This document shows, piece after piece, positions 17,755-26,624 of a DNA stretch of 64,000 nucleotides; within the stretch, counting starts at the first letter, position 1; every line of letters begins with the position of its first letter. The DNA lies in assembly GCF_900447535.1 (NCBI RefSeq), contig NZ_UFXX01000001.1, forward strand, positions 1,364,001 to 1,428,000, given 5' to 3'. A model generated the notes under the pieces. That model made no database searches, was not told the origin of the DNA, and worked only from the letters and a program-made list of their open reading frames with translations. The DNA comes from Dermacoccus nishinomiyaensis. Lineage in GTDB: Bacteria > Actinomycetota > Actinomycetes > Actinomycetales > Dermatophilaceae. The position numbers and the translations under genes are program-made.

Positions 17755-19427
17755 CAGCCCATCCTCCCTGCGGCGACGCCGCCGATCTTGTCGACGGCCA
17801 CCATGACGAGGCCAGTCACGGCTGCGAGCACGACGGACGCTGCCATCGCGCCACCGAAGTTGGCGTCACCGGGGCGCCCGATCAGCTGGTAGATGACGAC
17901 GGGCAACGTCGGCGAATCAGGTTGCGCGAGAAAGGCCGTCGCGCCGAACTCGCCGAGCGAAACCGCGAGCGCGAACCCGGCTGCCGCGACGAAGGGTCGC
18001 CACAGCACCGGCAGATCCGCCGTCATCCATGCCCGGACCGGCGAGGCCCCGAGCGCGGCGGCCGCCTCGCGCGGACGGGGGTCCAGCGAGCGCAGCACGG
18101 GCGTCAGCGTGCGCACGACGAGCGGCAGCGCGACCATTGCCTGCGCGATCGGAATGAGCGCTGACGACGAACGCAGGTCGAGAGGCGGCCGGTCGAGCGT
18201 GATGAGGAAACCGAAACCGACGGTCACGGCCGAGACGCCGAGCGGCAGCATGAACGCCGCGTCGAGCAGCCGGACGACACTCCGCCCCTTCGGGCTCGCC
18301 GCGCGCCACGACACGACGACGCAGACGCACACCCCCAGCACGAGCGCGAGCAACGCAGCGTCGATCGCGATGCGCCAGCTCTGCGAGAGCGCACCGACGA
18401 CCCCGAGGTCACCCAATCCGCGATAGTGCTGCACCGTCCAGCCGCCATCGGAACGCAGCGAGCGCACGAGCAGCGTCACCAGCGGCGCCAGGATGAGCGC
18501 CCCGACAGCGGCGGTGAGCGTCAGGGCAGCCACGTCACCGCGCCCAGGACGTCGCAGCGCCGTCTGCTGCGTCACGCCACGCCGCACCCGCTCGTCATGA
18601 CGCCCGATGCGCGAGCGTTCGCTGACGACGAGCAGCGCCGCGACGAGGACGAACTGCGTCACCGACAGCACCGCCGCGGCTCGCAGGTCGAGGAATTCGA
18701 CGGTGAGGGAGTAGATCTCCGTCTCGAGCGTCGAGTAGCGCAGGCCACCGAGCATGAGGACGATGCCGAACGCCGTCGAGCAGAACAGAAACACGACGCT
18801 CGCGGCGCTGACGACGGCGGGGCGCAGCTGCGGCCACGTCACCGTCCGGAAGACCTCCCGCGGTGATGCCCCGAGTGCCGCCGCCGACTCCGCCGTGCGC
18901 GGGTCGAGCGACGCCCACATCGGCCCGACGGTGCGCACGACGACGGACACGTTGAAGAACACCATCGCGAGCAGCACCGGCTGCCACGAGCCGTCCCAGC
19001 CCAACCAGGCAAGCGGGCCGCCGTCGGCGAACAGCGACCGGAACGCGACGCCGACGACGACCGTCGGCAGGACGAACGGCAGGACGACGAGCGCGCGCCA
19101 CACCCCCGCCCCCGGCACGCGCAGCCGGTACAGGGCGTGCGCGACGGGCACACCGAGCAGCACCGAGCACGCCGTCGCGAGCGCCGCCATCCACACGGTG
19201 AACCACAGCACGCGCAGGATGCGCGGGCGCGTCAGGACGTCCGTGAATCCGCCCAGATCGACGTGCCGACCCGGCGCGAGCCCACGCACCGCCATCGCTG
19301 CGACGGGCCACGCGAAGAAGATCGCGAGGAACACGAGCGGGACGACGGCAAGCGCGGCCATGACGAACGGCGCGCGAGCGCCCCGGGCTCGTGCGCCGCG
19401 ACGCAGACCATCACGGGTGCCGTTCAT
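17754..19427 (-). CDS. thiP: thiamine ABC transporter permease (fused, ThiP-like)
   Basis: This 557-residue inner-membrane protein contains two ABC permease units in tandem, each of about six helices. The cytoplasmic coupling motifs are ESAAALGASPREVFRTVTWP (first half) and REAAAALGASPVRAWMTADLP (second half), the E-A-A-LGAS pattern that contacts the ATPase. A fused double permease is typical of ThiP and of ferric-iron FbpB. The operon riboswitch and the ThiB-like binding protein favour thiamine. It starts 10 bp after the binding-protein gene. Confidence 0.88.
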   Translation of the reverse strand: MNGTRDGLRRGARARGARAPFVMAALAVVPLVFLAIFFAWPVAAMAVRGLAPGRHVDLGGFTDVLTRPRILRVLWFTVWMAALATACSVLLGVPVAHALYRLRVPGAGVWRALVVLPFVLPTVVVGVAFRSLFADGGPLAWLGWDGSWQPVLLAMVFFNVSVVVRTVGPMWASLDPRTAESAAALGASPREVFRTVTWPQLRPAVVSAASVVFLFCSTAFGIVLMLGGLRYSTLETEIYSLTVEFLDLRAAAVLSVTQFVLVAALLVVSERSRIGRHDERVRRGVTQQTALRRPGRGDVAALTLTAAVGALILAPLVTLLVRSLRSDGGWTVQHYRGLGDLGVVGALSQSWRIAIDAALLALVLGVCVCVVVSWRAASPKGRSVVRLLDAAFMLPLGVSAVTVGFGFLITLDRPPLDLRSSSALIPIAQAMVALPLVVRTLTPVLRSLDPRPREAAAALGASPVRAWMTADLPVLWRPFVAAAGFALAVSLGEFGATAFLAQPDSPTLPVVIYQLIGRPGDANFGGAMAASVVLAAVTGLVMVAVDKIGGVAAGRMG

Positions 19428-19437
19428 CGCTCGGGCG

Positions 19438-20532
19438 TCACTTGGACGTGACGTCCTTCCACTTCGTCAGCCATTCGGAACGGTTCTTGTCGATGTCGGC
19501 GGGCGACACCTCGATCGGCTTCGTCGGCTGCTTCGCGTTCGCCGCCCACGCCTTGGGCAGTTCGACGTTCAAGTCGACGGGGAAGACGTACATCGAGTCG
19601 GGCAGCGACTTCTGGAAGCTCGCACCGTTCATGAAGTCGATGAGCGCCTTCGCGCCGTCGGGGTTCTTCGCCCCCTTGAGCACACCGGCGTACTCGGTCG
19701 ATCGGAAGCACGTGTCGAGCAGCGCCGACGTCGTCGACGTGCCCGCCTTGTCGACGGTGAACGCCGGCGAGCTGTCGTAGCTGACGACGATCGGACGCTT
19801 GCCCTTGCCGCTGCCGGTGAAGTCGACCTCGTACGCGTCGCTCCAGCCCGACGTCAGCTTGAGCCCGTTCGCCATGAGCTTCTTCCAGTACGCCTCCCAG
19901 CCGTCCTGGCCGTAGTGGCCGACGGTCGCGAGGAAGAACGCCATGCCCGGCGAGCTCGACGACGCGCCCGGCGCGACCATGAGGTTCTTGTACTTGGGCT
20001 TGACGAGGTCGTCGAACGACGCGGGCTTCGTCTTGTGGTTCTTCGTGAACCACGCGTCGTCGACGTTGACGCACACCGACGCGGTGTCGATCGGCGACAG
20101 CTGCCCCTTGCCCTGGCCGTCCGGCAGCTCGTACTTCGACGCCGACGCAGGCGCGCCCTTCGGGCTGTACGGCTCGAGGACGTCGTTCGTCGTGACACGC
20201 GAGGCGAACGTGTTGTCGATGCCGAACACGACGTCACCGAGCGGGTTGTTCTTGCTCAGCACGAGCTTGTTCGCGAGCTCACCGGCGTCACCGGACTTCA
20301 CGACCTTGACGGTGTAGCCCGTCTGCTTCGTGAACTCGGCCATGACGTTCTTGTCGGGCGCCCACGACTCGTGCGTCACCAACGTGACCGTCTTCGACGC
20401 GCCCGAACCCGACGCACCCGAGCCGCCCGCTGAACTCGACTTCGAGCCCGACGAGTTGTTGTCGACGCTGCACGCCGCCAGCGCACCCACGCACGCGAGC
20501 GCCAGCACGGCGCGGCCACCACGAGACATCAT
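19438..20532 (-). CDS. thiB: thiamine ABC transporter substrate-binding lipoprotein
   Basis: This 364-residue periplasmic-type binding protein is tethered as a lipoprotein: a lipobox (VGALAAC) follows a short hydrophobic stretch, with a Ser/Gly linker after the cysteine. The mature part begins VTLVTHESWAPD and continues GDAGELANKLVLSKNNPLGDVVFGIDN, the ThiB/TbpA pattern. MMSRGG at 20532 was chosen because AGGAGG precedes it. It is the first gene of the operon after a TPP riboswitch and should bind thiamine, TMP or TPP outside the membrane and deliver it to ThiP. Confidence 0.9.
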   Translation of the reverse strand: MMSRGGRAVLALACVGALAACSVDNNSSGSKSSSAGGSGASGSGASKTVTLVTHESWAPDKNVMAEFTKQTGYTVKVVKSGDAGELANKLVLSKNNPLGDVVFGIDNTFASRVTTNDVLEPYSPKGAPASASKYELPDGQGKGQLSPIDTASVCVNVDDAWFTKNHKTKPASFDDLVKPKYKNLMVAPGASSSSPGMAFFLATVGHYGQDGWEAYWKKLMANGLKLTSGWSDAYEVDFTGSGKGKRPIVVSYDSSPAFTVDKAGTSTTSALLDTCFRSTEYAGVLKGAKNPDGAKALIDFMNGASFQKSLPDSMYVFPVDLNVELPKAWAANAKQPTKPIEVSPADIDKNRSEWLTKWKDVTSK

Positions 20533-20603
20533 GTGAACGTTCCTCCTCACGGCCAGTGAGGGACGTCGTCGCCCGCACGTACGCGCGACGAGTGAGAACT
20601 CGA

Positions 20604-20685
20604 CTTCCTCCGCCGGTGCTAACCGGGTCAGGTTCGAGGGTTTGGTGCCGGATGCGGCACGATCTCAGCGCACACTGCGCTCCCC
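20604..20685 (-). promoter_or_regulatory. TPP riboswitch (thi-box)
   Basis: On the minus strand, about 70 nt before thiB, the RNA contains GCGCUGAGAU early, then AACCUGACCCGGUUAGCACC and GCGGAGGAAG. These are the highly conserved elements of the TPP aptamer (P2/J2-4 CUGAGA and the P4-P5 region). Binding of TPP should reduce expression of the downstream thiB-thiP-ATPase operon. The remaining leader up to the start codon could form the expression platform. The sequence between 20686 and 20966 shows nothing else recognisable. Confidence 0.95.
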
Positions 20686-20966
20686 TGTCGTTCGAGCGTG
20701 AGATTAGCACCGACCACCGACGGACGACACGCTTCGGCCCGCTTCGCACTCCGGCATCCCCGCTGACGGCTCGTGCGCACCTCACGCCGACGCCGGATCC
20801 CTCGTGCACGAGCCGGCCGCCACGACGCCCACCCCCGTCAGACCGGGCTGATGACCATGCCGACTGGCGCAGCGACACATGCACGCGCGAGGATGGACCC
20901 AAGACATCAACGGCCCGAGGCTCGACGACGCCTCACGACGGCCGACGACACGTAAGGGGAAACACC

Positions 20967-21302
20967 ATGGGCAACCTCGTGTGGAAGGTGCTGAGCATGG
21001 GCGCCGGCATCGTCGCGAGCAAGATCGCGACGACCACCGCAACCAAGACGTGGAAGATGACGACCGGCAAGAGCCCGCGCAGCGCGAAGGACCCGAACGC
21101 CAGCATCATCGAAGCCGCGATCTACGCCGCCATCTCCACCGGCGCACTCGCCGCCGCCAAGATGTACGCCGAACGCCGCGCCGCCGACTACTTCACCAAG
21201 TCCGCCGGCCACCCGCCGCAGGCCCTCGTCAAGCGCGCCGAAGAAGAGGCCAAGGAAGCCCAGAAGGGCAAGAGCCAGGCGCCCGTCGTCGTCATGGAGT
21301 AA
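20967..21302 (+). CDS. DUF4235 family small membrane protein
   Basis: This 111-residue protein has an N-terminal hydrophobic segment (LVWKVLSMGAGIVASKIA), a second amphipathic/hydrophobic segment (EAAIYAAISTGALAAAKMY), a family-typical RRAADYFTKSAGHPP and a lysine/glutamate-rich tail. It matches DUF4235 proteins of actinobacteria, whose function is unknown. AAGGGGA lies 7 nt before the ATG. A terminator-like hairpin follows. Confidence 0.85.
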   Translation: MGNLVWKVLSMGAGIVASKIATTTATKTWKMTTGKSPRSAKDPNASIIEAAIYAAISTGALAAAKMYAERRAADYFTKSAGHPPQALVKRAEEEAKEAQKGKSQAPVVVME

Positions 21303-21324
21303 TTCCCCTTCGTCCGCTTTCCGG

Positions 21325-21356
21325 CGTGGGAGCCTCGCGGGCTCGGCTCCCACGCT
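21325..21356 (+). terminator. hairpin terminator after DUF4235 gene
   Basis: Arms GCGTGGGAGCC and GGCTCCCACGC form a strong GC stem 22 bp after the stop codon. There is no U-tract, as is common in this GC-rich genome. Confidence 0.7.
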
Positions 21357-21467
21357 CGGTGCAGCAGACTCGGGGGCGTCCATGTTGCGCATGGAGCTGT
21401 TCGCTTGGAGGGTCAGGTTCTGCCTGGCCCTCCTCGCGTGTCTCTGGCCGACGCATCACTGAGCGTC

Positions 21468-21550
21468 GCGAATTTCGTCCACACCGGCGAATTTCGCCCA
21501 CATTCGCGATTCACGTCCACCTCGGCGGATCTCGTCCACATTCACGTCCC
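21468..21550. repeat. four-unit array of the 19-bp intergenic repeat
   Basis: Four consecutive units begin GCGAATTTCGTCCAC, GCGAATTTCGCCCAC, GCGATTCACGTCCAC and GCGGATCTCGTCCAC at a strict 19-bp period, followed by a fifth start. It is a single arm, in the orientation of the left-hand arms at 32546 and 61341, and is not inside a credible gene. Confidence 0.85.
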
Positions 21551-21590
21551 GGCCGAACATCACGCCGCGCTCCGGTGGCATGCTGACGCC

Positions 21591-22355
21591 ATGAGCACGG
21601 CCACCCGAGCGCAACTGCGCCTCGGCACGTCAGGGTGGACGTACGCCTCCTGGAAAGGCACCGTCTACCCCGCAGGCGTCGCCGACCGCGTGCGCCTCGA
21701 GTACTACGCGGCGAACCTCTTCGACACCGTCGAACTCAACGCCGGCTACTACCGCTGGCCGGCACTCACGAGCTTCGAGAGCTGGCACCGCCGCCTGCCC
21801 GACGGCTTCCGCATGACCGTCAAGGCCCCCAAGGGCCTCACCCACGTCGGCCACCTCACCGCCCTCGACGAATGGCTACCGCACATCACCCCCGCCCTCG
21901 ACGCGCTCGGCGACCGCCTCGGGCTGTTCCTCGTCCAACTCCCCCCGGCTCTGCAACGCGACGATGCGCTGCTCGACGCCTTCCTCACTGCGATGCCGAG
22001 CCGCTTCGACATCGCCGTCTGATTCCGCCACGACAGTTGGCTCGACGACGAGGTCTTCGCGCTGCTCAAACTCCACGACGCGGCCTACGTCGTCATGGAC
22101 GGGCCCACCCCGAAGACGCACACCGCCGACGTCCGCGTCACCTCCTCGAACGTCTGCATCCGCTTCCACGGCCCGAAGGGCGCCAAGCTCTATGGCGGCA
22201 GCTACTCGGACGACGCCCTTCTTGCATGGGCAATCGGCATCGACGGCCGGCTCACCGAGAGACGCACCGTCTGGGCGTACTTCAACAACGACATCGACGG
22301 CGCCGCCGTCGCCAACGCGCAGACCCTGGGCCGCCTCGTCCGCGAGCGCACGTGA
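21591..22355 (+). pseudogene. DUF72 (YecE-like) gene with in-frame UGA
   Basis: The 254-residue frame matches the DUF72 TIM-barrel family (LRLGTSGWTYASWKG, YAANLFDTVELNAGYYRWP, GFRMTVKAPKGLTH, GPKGAKLYGGSYSDDAL). It is interrupted at codon 144 (22020-22022) by TGA, exactly where the family has the conserved V-E-F-R-H motif: AV-UGA-FRHDSW. The frame is otherwise intact on both sides, and codon use does not change after the stop. The likeliest reading is a recent nonsense mutation, giving a 143-residue fragment. Selenocysteine insertion is conceivable because this genome has the Sec machinery, but the position is normally glutamate and no strong SECIS hairpin is seen; a weak GCCA/UGGC stem lies 6 nt downstream. 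A sequencing error is also possible. Confidence 0.8.
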
Positions 22356-22379
22356 GCCGTCTGCCGTAACGTCGTCCCC

Positions 22380-23909
22380 ATGACCACGGCACAGGGCACG
22401 AACCCGACGAACGACGAGGGCGCCGAGGGCGAGATCGTCCCCGTGGCGTTCAGCGAATACCGCGAGCACGAACCCGAGACCCCGGGCGTGCACGACGAAT
22501 CCGTCACCGACGATGCGGAGCTGCGCCCCGACTACGCGGCCGTCATCGAGCGCATCGAGACGCTCGGGCCCGACGAGGTGTCGCGCCGCCTCGAAGCGGC
22601 CGGCAAGGGCCTGACCGAGCTCGGCGTGACGATCAACTCCGAGGACGGCAACCGCCCGTACCCGATCGACATCGTGCCGCGCATCATCTCGGCCGAGCGC
22701 TGGGCCGAGCTCAGCGCCGGCGCCGAGCAGCGCGTCCGTGCGCTCGAACTCTTCCTGCGCGACGTCTATGGCCCCGGCGAGATCATCAAGGCGGGCCGCG
22801 TCGACGCCGACATGCTGCGTCGCTCGCCCGGCTGGTCCGAGGACGGCCAGCGGGTGCCCGCTGACTTCGTCCGCGCCGGCATCTGCGGCCTCGACCTCGT
22901 CTCGCCCGCGTCCGGCGAGTGGATGGTGCTCGAGGACAACCTGCGCATGCCCGGCGGGCTCGGCATGACGCACATCAACCGTGAGGTGCTCGAGAACCAC
23001 TTCGCCGAGATCCTGCCGCCCGCGGAGACGCTCGAGCACCCGACCCGGACGTACGGGCTGCTGCACGAGTCGCTCATCGCGAGCGCAAGACTCGTCGACG
23101 GTGGCGTTGCCGAGGCCGAGATCGGCCTGTGCATGGTCTCCCCCGGCCCGACGGACACGACCTGGTACGAGCAGAACCTCGTGAGCGGCCAGGTCGGAGC
23201 CGCCATCGTGACGGCAGACGCCCTCGTCGTCGACGACGGCAAGCTGTGGCGCCTCGACGGCGGCGAACGTCACCGCGTGCACCTGCTCAACCCGCGCATG
23301 GGTGAGACCGAGCTGTTCGAAGCGAAGGGCGCGGACGGTCGTCCGCTCGGCGACGCGCTGCGTGACGTGCTCGCGGCGGGCGCGGTCGCCATCGTCAATG
23401 CGCCCGGCAACGGCCTCGCCGACGACAAGGCGACGTACGCGCTCGTGCCCGACATCATCGATTTCTACCTCGGCGAGAAGCCGCTGCTCGCGCAGGTGCC
23501 GACGCTGCTGTGTGCCCGCGAGGACCACCGCGAGGAGGTGCTCGATCGCCTCGACGAACTCGTCGTCAAGCCGATCGACGGCTACGGCGGCAGCGGCATC
23601 ACTGTCGGCCCGGAGTGCTCGGCCGACGAGCTGGAGACGCGCCGTCGGGAGATCCGTGAGACGCCGGAGCGCTTCGTCGCGCAGGACATCGTGCCGTTGT
23701 CGACCCTGCCGACGCTCGTCGACGGCTCGTTCGTGCCGAGCCACGTCGACCTGCGCGCGTTCGTGCTGCAGCGCCCGGACGGGCAGGACGCCTCGCGCAC
23801 CGTCGCCGTCACGACACCGGGAGCGATGACGCGCGTCGCCCCAGCGGGCACGATGATCGTCAACGTCTCGGCCGGCGGCGGCGCGAAGGACACCTGGATC
23901 CAACGCTGA
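22380..23909 (+). CDS. circularly permuted ATP-grasp type 2 protein
   Basis: This 509-residue soluble protein belongs to the circularly permuted ATP-grasp (DUF404/DUF407) family of carboxylate-amine ligase-like enzymes. Supporting motifs: GVTINSEDGNRPYPIDIVPRI, WMVLEDNLRMPGGLG (metal/ATP site), VSPGPTDTTWYEQNLV, and LVVKPIDGYGGSGITVGP (ATP-grasp lysine and glycine loop), ending DLRAFVLQ and the tail VNVSAGGGAKDTW. In many bacteria this gene is next to an alpha-E protein and a transglutaminase-like protease; neither is visible here. It starts 24 bp after the DUF72 relic and may be co-transcribed with it. Confidence 0.88.
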   Translation: MTTAQGTNPTNDEGAEGEIVPVAFSEYREHEPETPGVHDESVTDDAELRPDYAAVIERIETLGPDEVSRRLEAAGKGLTELGVTINSEDGNRPYPIDIVPRIISAERWAELSAGAEQRVRALELFLRDVYGPGEIIKAGRVDADMLRRSPGWSEDGQRVPADFVRAGICGLDLVSPASGEWMVLEDNLRMPGGLGMTHINREVLENHFAEILPPAETLEHPTRTYGLLHESLIASARLVDGGVAEAEIGLCMVSPGPTDTTWYEQNLVSGQVGAAIVTADALVVDDGKLWRLDGGERHRVHLLNPRMGETELFEAKGADGRPLGDALRDVLAAGAVAIVNAPGNGLADDKATYALVPDIIDFYLGEKPLLAQVPTLLCAREDHREEVLDRLDELVVKPIDGYGGSGITVGPECSADELETRRREIRETPERFVAQDIVPLSTLPTLVDGSFVPSHVDLRAFVLQRPDGQDASRTVAVTTPGAMTRVAPAGTMIVNVSAGGGAKDTWIQR

Positions 23910-24023
23910 CGCCCGCATCGCGGCCCGGTGCGACGCTCGAAGCGCCCTGACGCGATCGTCGACGGCCGCGCCACCGTGCGCAGAGTTACGCCAACCTGCG
24001 CAGAGTCGCGCCCGGTCGCGCAG

Positions 24024-24081
24024 CCCCGTCTCCTCTGCGTGCAAGTGCACCCAGGTGCACTTGCACGCAGAGGAGACGGGG
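24024..24081. terminator. perfect 27-bp inverted repeat, probable terminator
   Basis: Two perfectly complementary 27-base arms (starting CCCCGTCTCC and ending GGAGACGGGG) are separated by 4 nt. It lies 115 bp after the ATP-grasp stop and 28 bp before the DUF4921 start, so as RNA it would form a very stable hairpin. The second arm contains the purine-rich GAGGAGA, so it could also affect translation of the next gene. Confidence 0.7.
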
Positions 24082-24108
24082 CGCGGCGCCGTGGGTGAGA
24101 CTGAAGAC

Positions 24109-25392
24109 ATGACGCGCGACGCCAGCCAGCAGCCGACCGAGTTCATCCGCACGATGGCGGACGGCACGACGAAGCAGGTCAACCCGCTGAGCGGTACGAA
24201 GGTGTGGACGGTGCCCGGCCGCGGCGACCGTCCCCTCGGGCTCGTCCCGCCTGATGTCAAAGACCTCGTGGCGCAGGACTTCACGTCGTCCTGCGCGTTC
24301 TGCTCCGACCGCTACCTCGAGACGCCACCGGAGAAGGTGCGCTCGGTCCTCGCCGCAGGTTCCGCCGAGGGGTCGCGCTTCGTCCGACTGCGTGGTCTGA
24401 CGCCGGCCGAGGTGACGTCGCAGGTCGCCGAGTTCCGCCGCATCCCGAACCTGTTCGAGATCATGTCGGTCGACTACTGGCAGGCCAACCACGGCTACAC
24501 GTTCGACGACGCGATCGAGGCCCGCCGCCGCGCCTACGAGGCTGCTGACGGAGGGCGCGAACACCTGCTGCGCCTCGCGCGGGTGCGTCTCGGCGAGCGC
24601 GCCGAGGCCGCCACGGACGCCGAACTCCTCGACGCTGCAGGCGATTTCTTCGCGAGCACCCATGACGTCATCGTCGGCCGCCGCCACTACGTCGACGGCG
24701 CGACGCGCAGCGACCAGCTCGCCTCGTCAGGCGCCCTGACGCCGACCGAGCACCGCGAATACCTCGACCTGACGATCGACGCGATGGCCGAGCTGTACGC
24801 GACGAACCCGCACGTGCGCTACGTCGCGGCCTTCCAGAACTGGCTCAAGCCGGCGGGCGCGTCGTTCGACCACCTGCACAAGCAGATCGTCGGCATCGAC
24901 GAGTTCGGCACCTCGACCGACCTCGACATCGATGCGGCGCGTCGCGATCCGCGCGTGTTCGAGGAACTCATCGCCTACGCGCGCAGCCACGATCTCGTCG
25001 TCGCGGAGAACGCTCACGCGATCGCCTTCGCCGGGTTCGGCCACCGCTACCCGAGCATCGAGATCTGGTCGACGTCCGGCACGTGCGAGCCATGGCTCAT
25101 GACCGACGACGAACGTCACGCAATGGCCGACCTCGTCCACGCCGCGCATGCCGCGACCGGAGCCGACGTGCCGTGCAACGAGGAGTGGCACCACCGTCCG
25201 CCGTCCATGAGCGAGGTCGAGATCCCCTGGCACGTCGTGCTCAAGTGGCGCATCGCCAACCTCGCCGGGTTCGAGGGCAGCACGAAGATCTACCTCAACA
25301 CCATCAGCCCCGCGGGCGTCCGCGACCGCGTCGTTCCCGCGCTCCGCCGGTTGCAGGACGAGGGCCGCCTCGCCCCCGGCATCCGCCTCTGA
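24109..25392 (+). CDS. DUF4921 protein, galactose-1-phosphate uridylyltransferase-like
   Basis: This 427-residue protein is related to the GalT branch of the HIT superfamily. It shows the zinc-type pair CAFCSDRY, QNWLKPAGASFDHLHKQI (the H-x-H-x-Q-like nucleotidyl site, here DHLHKQ) and a late HHRPPSMSEVEIPWHVVLKWRI segment. Relatives are annotated DUF4921. The reaction is probably nucleotidyl transfer or hydrolysis on a sugar phosphate, but the substrate is unknown. MTRDASQQ at 24109 was preferred to the ATG at 24055, which lies inside the inverted repeat. Confidence 0.85.
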   Translation: MTRDASQQPTEFIRTMADGTTKQVNPLSGTKVWTVPGRGDRPLGLVPPDVKDLVAQDFTSSCAFCSDRYLETPPEKVRSVLAAGSAEGSRFVRLRGLTPAEVTSQVAEFRRIPNLFEIMSVDYWQANHGYTFDDAIEARRRAYEAADGGREHLLRLARVRLGERAEAATDAELLDAAGDFFASTHDVIVGRRHYVDGATRSDQLASSGALTPTEHREYLDLTIDAMAELYATNPHVRYVAAFQNWLKPAGASFDHLHKQIVGIDEFGTSTDLDIDAARRDPRVFEELIAYARSHDLVVAENAHAIAFAGFGHRYPSIEIWSTSGTCEPWLMTDDERHAMADLVHAAHAATGADVPCNEEWHHRPPSMSEVEIPWHVVLKWRIANLAGFEGSTKIYLNTISPAGVRDRVVPALRRLQDEGRLAPGIRL

Positions 25393-25404
25393 TCGCTGCG
25401 CGCG

Positions 25405-25884
25405 TCACCGTCGGGTCGCGAAGAATTCCTTGAGGACCGCCGAACACTCGTCCTCACGGATGCCGCCGACCACCTCGATGCGGTGGGTCGAGCGTGAGTC
25501 GCGCACGACGTCCCACAGCCCGCCGCAGGCGCCGGCCTTGCGATCCCACGCCCCGAGGACGATGCGCGGCAGCCGCGCCTGAACGGCTGCCCCCGCGCAC
25601 ATGAGGCACGGTTCGAGCGTGACGACGAGGGTGCAGCCGTCGAGGCGCCAGCCCCCTCGCGACGCTGCAGCGCGCCGCATCGCGACGATCTCCGCATGAC
25701 CCGTCGGGTCGCCGTCGACCTCACGAAGGTTCGCGCCGACGCCGATCACCTCGCCGTCAGGATCGACGACGAGCGCTCCGACCGGCACGTCTCCCGCTGC
25801 GCCCACCTCACGCGCCAGTTCGAGCGCGCGCCCCATCCACGCGTCGTACGTGAGCTCGATCGCTGGTGCCACGGGAAGATCCAC
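25405..25884 (-). CDS. tadA: tRNA-specific adenosine deaminase
   Basis: This 159-residue cytidine-deaminase-fold enzyme converts adenosine 34 to inosine in tRNA-Arg(ACG). The zinc and catalytic residues are clear: HAEIVAMRRA (H and E) and EPCLMCAGA (two cysteines), with VPVGALVVDPDG at the front and GAWDRKAGACGGLWDVVRD after. Its substrate tRNA-Arg with an ACG anticodon is encoded at 32893 in this window. It is divergent from upp with only 16 bp between start codons, so the promoters must overlap the coding ends. Confidence 0.95.
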   Translation of the reverse strand: MDLPVAPAIELTYDAWMGRALELAREVGAAGDVPVGALVVDPDGEVIGVGANLREVDGDPTGHAEIVAMRRAAASRGGWRLDGCTLVVTLEPCLMCAGAAVQARLPRIVLGAWDRKAGACGGLWDVVRDSRSTHRIEVVGGIREDECSAVLKEFFATRR

Positions 25885-25900
25885 GGGTTAAGTTTGTCCC

Positions 25901-26551
25901 ATGCGCGTCATCGTTGCCGACCACCCGCTCATCTCGCACAAGCTCACGACGCTGCGTGACAAGCGAACCGACTCCCCGACGTTCCGTCGCCTCGTCGACG
26001 AACTCGTCACGCTCCTCGCGTACGAGGCGACGCGTGACGTCCGCGTCGAGGAGGTCGACGTCGAGACGCCGGTGACGACGGCGCGCGGCATCAAGCTCGC
26101 GACGCCGCGTCCGCTGCTCGTGCCGATCCTGCGCGCCGGCCTGGGCATGCTCGACGGCATGATGCGGCTCCTGCCGACGGCCGAGGTCGGCTTCCTCGGT
26201 CTCGTGCGCAACGAGGAGACGCTCGAGGCGACGACGTACGCGAACCGTCTGCCCGACGACCTGTCGGGCCGTCAGGTCTACGTCGTCGACCCGATGCTCG
26301 CGACGGGCGGCACCCTCGCCGCGACGATCGACTACCTCGTCGAGCGCGGCGCCGACGACATCACGGCCGTCGTGCTCATCGCCGCGCCGGAAGGCCTGGC
26401 GAAGCTCGAGGAGTTGACGTCGCACATCGAGGTGCCCATCACCCTCGTCACCGGTGCGATGGACGAGAAGCTCAACGAGAACGGCTACATCGTGCCCGGC
26501 CTCGGCGACGCCGGCGACCGTCTCTACGGCATCGCGACGCACGACGCGTGA
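25901..26551 (+). CDS. upp: uracil phosphoribosyltransferase
   Basis: This 216-residue salvage enzyme makes UMP from uracil and PRPP. Motifs: [12 protein letters not shown] (uracil/PRPP loop), [14 protein letters not shown], the PRPP signature [20 protein letters not shown], and the C-terminal uracil-binding [21 protein letters not shown]. It has full family length and starts at ATG 25901. Two hairpins follow the stop. Confidence 0.97.
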   Translation: MRVIVADHPLISHKLTTLRDKRTDSPTFRRLVDELVTLLAYEATRDVRVEEVDVETPVTTARGIKLATPRPLLVPILRAGLGMLDGMMRLLPTAEVGFLGLVRNEETLEATTYANRLPDDLSGRQVYVVDPMLATGGTLAATIDYLVERGADDITAVVLIAAPEGLAKLEELTSHIEVPITLVTGAMDEKLNENGYIVPGLGDAGDRLYGIATHDA

Positions 26552-26571
26552 GCGCCTGAGCCGCATTCTCG

Positions 26572-26612
26572 ATGGGGGCCGAAATCCTGCAGTGCAGGGT
26601 TTCGGCCCCCAT
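26572..26612 (+). terminator. hairpin terminator after upp
   Basis: Arms ATGGGGGCCGAAATCCTGCA and TGCAGGGTTTCGGCCCCCAT pair over 20 bp with one mismatch, 21 bp after the upp stop. Confidence 0.8.
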
Positions 26613-26624
26613 CACGCTCATTCG

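Noticed and set aside
19438-20532. Ferric iron-binding protein (FbpA-like) operon
   Set aside because: Overall similarity allows it, but the TPP riboswitch upstream and the ThiB-like motifs favour thiamine.
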